A DNA stretch of 64,000 nt, from NCBI RefSeq assembly GCF_029227915.1, contig NC_079875.1, forward strand, positions 23,677,001 through 23,741,000, written 5' to 3'. This document shows, one piece after another, positions 1-9,767 of this stretch. The stretch comes from Hydractinia symbiolongicarpus (taxonomy: Eukaryota; Cnidaria; Hydrozoa; Anthoathecata; Hydractiniidae). The notes under the pieces are model-generated. The model was not told the DNA's origin and ran no database searches. It saw only the letters and a program-made list of their open reading frames with translations. Positions within the stretch are counted from its first letter, which is position 1. Every line of letters begins with the position of its first letter. The position numbers were made by a program, and so were the translations under genes.

Positions 1-412
1 TAGCATTTACTTTCCAGAGTTCTCAATTAAACTGTTTACAATAAATGATTTGTTATTGTTTGTTGATGTTTATGAAATTACTTAAATGCATCAGTTTTGG
101 TATAATATGTAGTTAAGGAGCTCAAAATGACGAGTGTTATGGAGAATGAATGAAAGGAATAAAATATTTTACACAATATTTTAGTACTTTTGGCAATGAT
201 AAATAAAGAAGTTACGTAGAGTACAGCATCATTACCGTTTAAACAAAGTTGACTTTATGTTTATGTTTACACGGAGAGGCTATCTTGCAAATTATTTTTC
301 TTCTTTTAAGAAACTATTATTTTTCCTAGGAAATTATTATTTTATTTTTTCTTAAGAAAATTTAGTTACTTTTTTTAGGTACAGTTCTACTTTATGTTTC
401 TATGTTCTTTAG
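1..412. other. Non-coding AT-rich sequence, intron or spacer
   Basis: No convincing coding exon was seen. The right edge is a T-rich tract ending in AG at 411-412, which reads as the splice acceptor for the exon that follows, so at least its 3' part is probably an intron of that gene. Confidence 0.5.
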
Positions 413-820
413 AGAGTTGCTCCTAACATCACGTCTTGGCATTTTGCATGGATTGTCAAAGAACTTGTGGTTTTGGATTGGTTTCACTTCTTAGAGACTG
501 TGTTTATATGCATCAGTTTGACAGTCATCAACCGGCTGTCATCGTTTGATCTTGTTTATCAATTCGCCTTGATAGGCGTTGTCGAACTTGTTTACTATAC
601 CCTTAACATATTCAGTTGTTTTTATTTGTTGTACTACGAAAGGTGGGCGAGACTAAATATCGAAGTTTTGATTCTGAATTACAACGATGATGTGGTGGAA
701 AACGGTAAGATCGGCATTCTGTTGGCGTGTTTTAATAGATATGCAGCACTGTTGCGAAGAAATAAGCGATTGGAACAAGTTGTAGAGCAGATTGATGAAG
801 CTGATGGAGAGGCTTGGTGA
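413..820 (+). CDS. Terminal exon of an unrecognised multi-pass membrane protein
   Basis: The frame is open from the acceptor at 411-412 to TGA at 818-820, giving about 135 residues, phase 0 at the exon start. The translation begins with a short polar stretch carrying an N-I-T glycosylation-type site. Two or three hydrophobic segments follow: one after LDWFHFLET, and a longer one covering LVYQFALIGVVELVYY and the residues after it. The tail is charged and cytosolic-looking, with R/K and E-rich helix LRRNKRLEQVVEQIDE. An AATAAA lies at about 1054-1059 and could be the polyadenylation signal. Earlier exons must lie left of the window, so the N-terminus is missing. The W-x-K-E-L-x-V-x-D spacing before the first hydrophobic segment is faintly like TMEM26-type proteins, but this is too weak to name it. 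The clean splice site and domain-like composition suggest a real exon; function is unknown. Confidence 0.5.
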   Translation, partial: RVAPNITSWHFAWIVKELVVLDWFHFLETVFICISLTVINRLSSFDLVYQFALIGVVELVYYTLNIFSCFYLLYYERWARLNIEVLILNYNDDVVENGKIGILLACFNRYAALLRRNKRLEQVVEQIDEADGEAW

Positions 821-3393
821 GGAGGTTGATAATTCTGAAAGGGTGAAAAAAAGAGAATGTGCGGGCTAACCATGTTTGCAACGACGGAAAGTGGAAGGCC
901 CAACATTCTAATAACTTCTGAACCGGTTGATTTTGCTATATCTTAAAGTAATGGTAAATTTTTAAAAGCGGGCGCTCGAAGACAACGCGTGATTTTATAT
1001 ATATGAGACCTGTTTGTAAGTAGTACTAAACTAAGAAACTTTTAAAACTGGGAAATAAATAATAATTTTGGTATAAGAAGCTGTAGTGATTATTAGTTGA
1101 TAAATAAAGATTTTAGAATGTGAAAAAGTAATTCAACAGAGTCAAAGAAAAATTTTCGGACTATAGTGTCTCGTCGACAGGTTTCTCATCAAATAAAACA
1201 CGTGCATCAGAATGTTGTGATTAAACTTCAAATAGAAATACACTACTTTTTTTCGGTTATAAAATCAGGTTAAATATATATTATATATATTTTCGATGTG
1301 AATGTTTTTTACAACTTATTAATTTCTTTTCAGGTGTTTTAAGTTTTACTCTGAAAAAAAAAATTCGGACGGAAAAATTCTGAACAGTTCACAATACGTG
1401 TGTGATTAAGAGGAGGAATCGTTTCTGATGAAAAGATTGCAGAATTTCAATTTGCGGGTAGTTTTTTGAGAATTGTACAAAATGCCGAATGGAATATTGC
1501 TACATTTCGATTAAAATTGCAAAATTAGAGTTCGTTAAACTACCAATTGTTTTGCTAATGTGTTTTACATATTAAACTTACGTTAAAATCTCAAATGAGA
1601 AAATATGCGAAATATAGTATTACGAATGTCCGTCCTTGTTCAAAAAATGCGGAATTTAAGTTTGCGAATTCGAGGTGAATTAGTAGCCATCACTCCACAT
1701 TCTTTTCCTCCCGCACAAACGTCACGCTTAAATTAACAAAGATTAAAAATGTAAACTTGTCTACTTTCCGGACCTTTCTTGTATAACATTAAACAGATGG
1801 CGCGAAAAACTCAGAAATGTTCAATAGCGTCTGTTTTTTGTATTTAATCGGTTATTAAAAATTGACAGTTGTTTTTTTATGTCAGTTTTAATAGTTGGTT
1901 TCAGGTTCTATATTTTGGTAAGTTATTTAAGGTTTATAACTAAAATTTTGAATTTGTAAATATTTTTAGAGAATTTACTGTATAAAAAGTTACTAAAATA
2001 TATTGGTGGTTAAGTATCATACTGAATTTCTACTCCATCTTTTTATTTGTCGCAAAATATTAAGGGAATATTTATCGAATAGCGGGTTTCAACATGGATC
2101 GCAATTCGATTTTTTATCGAGTAGCGCGTTTTAATATCGATTGGAATTCGATTGACAAATCGATCGTTGTGGTGAATATGATGGTAGTAGTTTTAAAAAT
2201 TTTCAATTCTTTACTTGTTTTTCCTTCCTATTTCCGCGATTTAACCCGTGCTTACCCACGAAGACCTTGAAAAAAATTATCAGCTGTGTATTTTCTCCTA
2301 AAATTTTGTTAAAATCAGAAAAGTAAATTTGTTATTGAAAACAAACTTTCAAGTGCATCTTGTTTTTTGTGATAAATTTAATGTTTCCTGTTTTAAAAAT
2401 CTCAGTGGAACGATTGGACCCGAATTCGATGTATTCAATTATGATCGAAAATTGTAAATGGTGAATGTCCAAGGGGAGGGAAACCCGAACCAATCACTAA
2501 CAGTAGACTCTATGTTCATCCTGATTCGCCAAATTTTGGGACACACTGGATGAAGAATTCAATTGTGTTTAATTTAATCTCGCTAAGCAACACACTCTGG
2601 AAACCAGAATATGGCATAGGATGTGGCTTCCAGAGATATGAACTGATTAGGGAATAAGGCTCAAAAGTGAAAAAATAGATCTGGTGCGTATTCCCTAAAC
2701 TCGAGAAGGAGTGCTTTTTACATAAAAATCAGTTAGTTTCAAAGGCGATGTTTCCAACTCACGAGTTTGTTGAGAACTAATTCTATCATGGTTAAAACTC
2801 GTTGGCTTTTTTATAAGAAACTTATCTCTTAGGTCCATAGAATTCAGTAAACATTTTGGAGGACTGGGAACTACTTTCTTACAAACTGCCTTCTTATAAA
2901 AAAATGCATAATATAATAACAGCCTAAAAGATCAAAAAGACCTTTTGTTCATACATAAAGTAAATAAATAGAAAAAGAAGAAGAAGAAAAATTAACAAAA
3001 AGAAAATATCAACAAAAAGCGTGAAAATGGGATGGATTGAGATCACTTTTCCGTAAAGAAGAAACGCAAAATTTTCGCAATAACAACCTCGTCATTTCTA
3101 ATGGCTCACGAGAAGAAAGATTGATATAACTTGCGCAGTTGTTGAGAACTTGAGACACAAAACAACTTTGACGACACGATACAAGGTAAACACGTCTCTA
3201 GCACAGTAGACTCTCTAATTAGTGAGTACCTTTGTCTGCTACTAGAAGTAGTCCGCTATTTTGACAGTCTCATTTTCCCGTTTCAGTTCGACAGGAAATA
3301 GGTCTAGACGCCCCAGCCCCAAGCTACGATCTTGGCTTTTGTGCATTAATTAGAGGATTTTACTTTTCGGATTGTTTGTTAGTTAGAGAGTGA

Positions 3394-3467
3394 CAACCTC
3401 GTCGCCAGGACTTCTTAGGCCTTTTATATCTGGACAGCAAACCTAAGAAGTCCTGGAGACGAGGTTG
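3394..3467. mobile_element. hAT-like MITE (CAACCTCGT family), copy 1
   Basis: A 74-bp foldback with ends CAACCTCGT and ACGAGGTTG. The inner arms also pair (CCAGGACTTCTTAGG against CCTAAGAAGTCCTGG). The flanks agag(a/g)gtg match at 7 of 8 positions, suggesting an 8-bp target duplication as made by hAT transposases. There is no coding capacity, so it is non-autonomous. Related copies are at 8904-8975, 22098-22209 and, degraded, near 53433-53520. Confidence 0.65.
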
Positions 3468-6400
3468 AGAGGGTGGGCTCATGAGAAGAGCGTCTGCAAT
3501 CCTGACGCAGCTCGAAAATTTTTAGTTTTCCACAAAAAGGTTATTATTGAGTTTTTAATTGGACAACCTCGTCCACAGAATTATTTGCTTACCGTAACCA
3601 ACAACTTTTGTTAAACGCCAGTTAGCTTTTTTGATCATCAGCAAAAAATTAGTTTCTGCGAAATTACGTTTAGTTCATCGCTGTAAATTTTTTGACAATA
3701 AAATTGAAACGGGTGTTGGCAGTATAAAAGGTTGTAAAACGATATCACAGTTGTAACAGAGACTTTGTGAATGTAAAAAAAGTTTGAAATGTATTCCGGC
3801 TGAATGGTAATTATACCCGCACAACACCACAATCACTGAACTTTGGATTCCATACAAAGAAGCGATTGGTTGGTTAGGATGGTTTGTCTTATGACAAAAA
3901 CAATCAGGTAACAAAACTTGAAATAAGAGTTGTGGAGTTCCTAAGTAGAGTATATGTGAAATCGTATAATACTTTTACAAATTACAAATTACCCCTATCT
4001 CCACAACGTCAACGTTTCGTACGTGAGGAGTGGTGTAAGCACGTTTTCGTTGAAGCTCTACACACCTCATCTGTGGTCTGATGTCTCTTTCTGTTTTTTT
4101 CTTGTTTTTTGTACTAAAATATTTATACTATTTAGAAATATAAGCATGAAAGTAGTCAAAAGAAGCTTTTCTTTCTCAGCCTTCAAAAGCTAATTTCGAA
4201 AAGAAAAACCATACGGTACATTTTGTGACGTTAATGCCGTTTTTCGTAATTTTGCAAGTTGTCCAGTCCCTAGTTTGCGTCAAAACAGCATGGTGACAGT
4301 GGCTAAGAAGCGCGAAGGTAAAAAATGTAAAAAAACAAGGACTGAAATGCAAGTCTTAAATATTTAAAATTTATGTAAAAAAAAATATTATTTTCTTTTT
4401 CTACAGAATATCAGAAAATATTTCAAACATATTTTAATTTCAGTTTCAGGATCCCTTTAAAAGAAATTCAAACAAATTCATATCGCATTAAATATTGACA
4501 AAAAAAAACTTACTGAAAATTGTTAAGTCAATTACACGCGCAATAATGTATTTTGCCGAACAGTGTAATCTACCTAACAACTTTGTTTATTAATAACATA
4601 ATTTTAATCTTTGAAAAGAATACGCAATGGAAATTATCAATGGACATCTTAGCCGGTTAATTAGTTCTAAGTATATTGACATTATAAGAAAAATGCGAAG
4701 CGTTTAACTTTTATGTATTGGATTATCAAACAAAGAATATCTTGAATATGTATACAAAATAATTCTAGAAGGCGAAAGGAATCATTCTTCTACAACGAAT
4801 TTGATGAGAGAAGTGTATCCTACCACCCGTTACGTTAGATGTGAGTTTTTAGAAAAAACATTGTTTTGTTCGTTCGTTTGTTTATTTTTTCTTTGTTTGT
4901 TTACTTGTGTATTGTGAACGTGGATTATTTGTTTATATTGTGAGATTTTTTTTTGTTTATTGACGTTCGTATTTTTTAAGAATGCATTTTCTGTGTAAAT
5001 TTTAATTTCACGTCACTTCTCCGCAGCATCGTGTTAAAATTCAGAAAAAAGGCGAGACATAAATCTTGCTGCACCTTCTCTTGTATTAGGGTTTTACAGC
5101 CAGAGAATGGTGAGCAGTATGCTAATCGAGACCATAACGGCGTCCATGTTGTAATACCAGCAACATGCTTTAATTGCATTGACATTTCCAGTCCTTTTTT
5201 TAAAAAATGAGTCATACGTTTAAACAACTTAATCTTTAGCACGCTTTTGCAAGTCAAAAAAAATTCGCCAAATCAATGGATATATTTTTTTGAATTAGCT
5301 AATTAATTTTTGCGATATGCTTATTAATTTATTAATTGCAGATGTTTTTACATGTTAAAATAACCTGCAAAGTTACCAAAAATGCCATGAATATTACACA
5401 AAACCTGAAACAATAAGAATGAAAGCAATTTAAAAGAAAAATTTTCAAAATTTTTTCAGGAGGCATAACTTCGCGATTTGGGCCTAAAATCTCTGCTCTT
5501 ATAAGCTCCTTAAAAACTTTTGTTCTCTCGATATTTTTTTCCTAAAACATTCTGACAGTGTAAGAAAGTATAACCAACAAAAGGGCCTGCATTGTTTAGC
5601 AATCAGTATCGTTCATCATTGACAGAAAATCAAACGCTGCATTATCTCAATGAATTTTGGTACCAGACTTTATGACCTGATGGCAATTTGATGTGGGGTT
5701 CATTTCCATCCTAAATATTTCTATTCAGCATCTTGTTTTATTGAAAGGAGAATAAGTCTGGTTTGTCTGTTTCAAAATGCTGTATGATTGGGCCTGTATT
5801 ATTGACAATAAAATCAATGAATGAATGTCTCTGTTCTTATTAAAACATTAAAGGATGAGAAAATACAAAAAAATAAGAAAACTGGGGCCGAAGTGTGTTT
5901 AGGTTTTTACGTTAGGTTGTTTTTACTCTATTGTATAATGAAAACGTAACGATTGCTTTTGCTGTACGTGTTTGATCGCTATATCTTCACAAGTGACAAT
6001 GCCGCATTCTGACCGAAAATTACCAAAAACAATGGGTATTTTTAAATTACCTTTTATGACATTTCCAAGGTGCTTTGTGGTAATGTGTTTCAAACTAACC
6101 AGAAAAAAAAATTTCTGGATATTATAAAAGAAATGGGCACTATTCTACAAAATGTAATTTTATTTTCTCATCTCTTTACAGCTTTGATTCTTTCAAGTAG
6201 GATTTGAATCCGCATTATCTAAAGCTAGAAGTGAGATTATCTCTCCAGATAACACAAAAAACCTCATTTAGTTCCCGGTGTACCAATCCTGAAAGTGTGT
6301 AGCGACAATATTTATGGCCTAATGACGAGGTTACTTAGAATTTAAAATCATAATATTTTTCTATCTGTTAGAATAACAAAATTTTTGAAGCACTTGATTC

Positions 6401-6629
6401 TCTACTATATAAGAATAACAACACTTTTAACCTTATGTGTTTATACCTGACCACATTGCGATTATATGTCATTTCCGATTTCTATTAGCTACAAAAGCTA
6501 TGCATATTAATTTTTGAATCTTTAGAAATAAAGTTCAAGGAATTTTTCTTAAAGTGCAATTTATGCCAGTCATATAATTTATTGTTTCTAAAGATGCTGC
6601 GCTGGCTTTCCTCATAACTGTATAGCTAC

Positions 6630-6691
6630 CGTTGTTGTTGTTGTCGTTGTCGTTGTTGCCGTTGTTGTCGTCGTTGTTGCCGTTGTTGTTA
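6630..6691. repeat. GTT/GTC trinucleotide microsatellite
   Basis: An imperfect run of GTTGTTGTCGTTGCC-type triplets about 60 bp long. It reads as poly-Asn/Asp on the minus strand but has no gene context, so no protein is called. Confidence 0.8.
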
Positions 6692-6811
6692 GTTTTTTCT
6701 TTCTTATTCGTTACCATCTTTGTTGTTAGCGGTGTTTAATCTTCCATTCCCTTTCTGCAATGAATAATGCCAATTTTATATATTCCTACGTCTAGATTTA
6801 AGATCTGCACC

Positions 6812-7006
6812 ATGGATGCCGGTAAAAATGCCGACCTGTTACTACTGGCAACAGTAGGTGTGTTCATATTGTTAACATTTATAGCTTACCTCTTCAACGA
6901 GGGAAAACCTGTCTTGGTCGAGCCTGCGTTGTACAAAGTAAGAAAATCGTACACTGTATTGACTGAATCGTGTAGAGGCAAAAACTGCAATCGAGAAGCA
7001 GTGTAA
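6812..7006 (+). CDS. Possible small single-pass membrane protein, or its first exon
   Basis: ATG at 6812 sits in a strong context (CACCATGG). The frame encodes MDAGKNADLLLLATVG, then an uninterrupted hydrophobic helix to about residue 28, then a short polar tail; it stops at 7006 after 64 residues. After codon 42 (AAA, 6935-6937) there is a good donor, gtaaga, in phase 0. The plausible acceptor is tttttgcgcag ending at about 8448, followed by 18 in-frame codons (VPFTILTTLINYILRMID) and a stop. The start and membrane helix are clear in the sequence. Whether the gene is single-exon or spliced is inference. I recognise no family, and chance coding remains possible for such a short frame. Confidence 0.35.
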   Translation: MDAGKNADLLLLATVGVFILLTFIAYLFNEGKPVLVEPALYKVRKSYTVLTESCRGKNCNREAV

Positions 7007-8034
7007 AAAGAAATATCCGATTTACAAAATTAGAAAAAGAAAGACAATATGGTTGTCATGAACCACGTGCATGGAACAATTTAATCACAATAAGTGGTGG
7101 ATACATTATGTAAGAGAAATACTTGAATGGAATTGTACTGTCTCGAAAATAGGAAAAAGAACACTGTGACTGGACACACTCGCCATGAATGAATGCATTT
7201 CAAGATGTTTTATTTTATTTTTAAAGTTATTTTATAATGTTCGACTTCATATATAATCGATTTTTCTTTTCATAAGCACGTACATCGAAGCATGCACAAA
7301 ATGTTAATTAGAAACAAGGCCAGTAAGTTGAGAAGAGACAGCTTGTAGGCGATGAATAGTAAAAATGCAGAAGATCTTTAAAAATCTTTATTTGGCTGTA
7401 TGTTTCCTAAATGCCCTCTTCTCTGTTAAATAATCATTGCTGAAGATATAGCCGAGCCTCCACACTATCATTATAAACTGTGTCAAAAGAAAATGGAATG
7501 AATATTAACAATGAACTTCGTTGATCCATGGGTGTTTTTTTTCTTTCCCACAAAAAAAAAAACATTTGAAGAAGCTTTCTGCATCATGACTGAAGCTTCC
7601 ACATTTTGCTATATCAGATTTTTCCTCATCGCAAAAATTAGTTTCTTGAAATTATTAAGAGCAGAGAAGCATATCTCTTCTGATTTTTGCAGTCGCTCGT
7701 TTGAAGGCTATACGTCAAGATCGTTTTAAAGGTTCGAAAATGTTTTTCTTTCTCAAATGGTGGTAGGTAAACACACACCTTATGACAAAGACGCTTTATT
7801 AAAATTTTTGTCATATATATCTAGCAGTAACGAAACTTTCTAAAAATTTATATGTGTAAGAATTATATGTTTCACAAAACAACTAATCACAAAAGCTTTT
7901 CAACTTACAAAAACGGTTTAAAAGTGGAAATTTTTTAAACTTTCCTGGTATATGTGTGTACATTTGAAACACGATAACACAACAAAGTATTTTGTAAAAG
8001 ACCAGCCTATTAAAATAATTGAACATTTGTATCC

Positions 8035-8110
8035 GATCTCTCTCTCTCTCTGTCTTATTTGAATCCGCTCTCTCATTTGAATCCGCTCTCTCTCTCATTT
8101 GAAACCGTTC
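8035..8110. repeat. CT-rich satellite with a short repeated unit
   Basis: A (TC)n run merges into three or four imperfect copies of ATTTGAATCCGCTCTC. No gene is associated. Confidence 0.7.
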
Positions 8111-8903
8111 TCCCTCAGATGAAACAGGACTTTATCTTTAGTTCTTAGACCAGTTGGAACACATCAACATCGCTTTTAAAAACCTCCCTTACTGATTAGA
8201 CGTAAATTTCAAGGTCTTTGAACTTAAAAACTTGAATTTGGTGTACATGAATTCAAATTTTCACAAGAAGTTACTATCCTACATTGCGGAGCAAGGATTT
8301 TTATAAAAAATACTTTTTGGTGCAAAAAGAGAAAAAACAATGGAAAATTATTTCAGGGGAAAATGTGTTTATGTCGTAGAGGCTCTGCATCTGACATCTG
8401 TTATAATTTCGTTTTGGTAATTTATATTATTGTTCATTTTTTGCGCAGGTACCTTTTACAATCTTAACTACACTTATCAATTATATTCTAAGAATGATAG
8501 ATTGAAAATTCATCGTGTCCGTCTGCTAGTTTTGCATTACAATCAAGAGCATATGTTTCTAAAACATCAGTAGAATAGAAATTTCTTTTGACATTTTGCT
8601 AGATTTGCTAGAACCTAGAACTAAGTACGAGAAAGCGACAAAACTTTACCGGAATTGTCACACCCAGGTCCGGAAGGTAAAAAGTTTTGAAAAGTTTCTT
8701 ATCTGGCGGGTTCTCCAATAATAATATTTTTTCAACGAAGTGAAAAAAAAGAGAAAAGAAAAATCAACTTTACGAAAAATGTGTCACACAGAAAATACTG
8801 AACACAAATCATTACTGTTTCCGGGGTAAAAATTAACAAAAACTGGACAATGTCCACTTCGGGTTTTGCTACTGTGCCAAGATTTCTATGTTGTTGATAT
8901 TCT

Positions 8904-8975
8904 CCAACCTCGTTCCGAGGGTATTTTGTCCGTAATGACGGCTCAGGGGCCACAAGACCCTGAGGACGAGGTTGG
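8904..8975. mobile_element. hAT-like MITE (CAACCTCGT family), copy 2
   Basis: About 71 bp, with CCAACCTCGT at the left and ACGAGGTTG at the right. The inner arms contain GGGTATTTTGT and ACAAGACCC and pair imperfectly. Both sides are flanked by gatattct, an 8-bp target duplication typical of hAT elements; one G is shared with the terminus. It is non-coding. It lies 47 bp left of the large inverted repeat at 9023-9325 but is distinct from it. Confidence 0.75.
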
Positions 8976-9022
8976 ATATTCTCTTGCATATCAAAAGCCA
9001 GGAAAAGAATATTATTAGCAGT

Positions 9023-9325
9023 ATCTGTACCAAACATGGATTGTCTGAGTCTTGTCGTTACCGATCGCAGCTTAAGTTTCGACAAGCTTGTTTTTTTGTT
9101 GACCGAATAAAAGAAGGGGATTTTAAAAAAAAAATGAAATTTGTGCCGTAATGTAAAATTTAGGGTAGTAGTAACAGATACCCTAAATTTTACATTACGG
9201 CACAAATTTCATTTTTTTTTTAAAATCCCCTTCTTTTATTCGGTCAACAAAAAAACAAGCTTGTCGAAACTTAAGCTGCGATCGGTAACGACAAGACTCA
9301 GACAATCCATGTTTGGTACAGATAG
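9023..9325. repeat. Perfect 146-bp inverted repeat with an 11-nt spacer
   Basis: Positions 9023-9168 and 9180-9325 are exact reverse complements, including a 10-base A/T run; pairing fails at 9022/9326. Both strands therefore give the same hypothetical translation, so the open frames here are shadows and no protein is called. A transcript would form a 146-bp duplex hairpin. It could be a recent inverted duplication, a foldback element, a hairpin-RNA locus, or a library or assembly artefact. Confidence 0.95.
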
Positions 9326-9767
9326 GTTGCCCAATTTATTTCCTTTCTAAAACATGGAAGCATTGAGAAGTTAGTCCTGAGAAGTCATGAGGGTATTTAC
9401 TAGTACTTATATTTTTTACAGTTTGTCAATAAGATAAATTCCTAATATTTCAAGGTTTCAGTTATTATTTTCTTATCAAAAGAACACGTGAGTTCCGTAG
9501 TTCAAAACACAATATTGACATGTTTTTTAGATGCAGCTGTTGTAATGTGTCATATTTCTGTTTTTTTACATTTAAGTTAAGTAAAGTACGTACAGCTATA
9601 ATACAGAACATAAGAAACACGAAAATAATATGAATAAAAATAGTGAGGCACTGGGTGCTTGCAAAATCAACAGAGTTTCTTAATAACAAATACATGTATC
9701 ACAACGGATATGAATAAATAATGCATTCAAAATAAAGAAAATAAGAAAAAAGGATTATGCAACTATG

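Larger units (their letters stand above)
821..6811. other. Gene-poor intergenic stretch
   Basis: Apart from a small MITE at 3394-3467 and a GTT-rich microsatellite at 6630-6691, I see no exon with convincing splice sites or protein similarity. Short open frames here (for example near 3884-4081 and 4976-5257) have no recognisable motif. CAACCTCGT-like single termini near 3085 and 3563 may be MITE fragments. Confidence 0.5.

Noticed and set aside
8449-8570. Alternative frame (QLYSKNDRLKIHRV) faintly like the tail of the exon at 413-820
   Set aside because: Similarity is a handful of residues and the phase from 6937 favours another frame.
8732-9350. Identical open frames on both strands
   Set aside because: They are produced by the perfect inverted repeat and have no recognisable protein motif.
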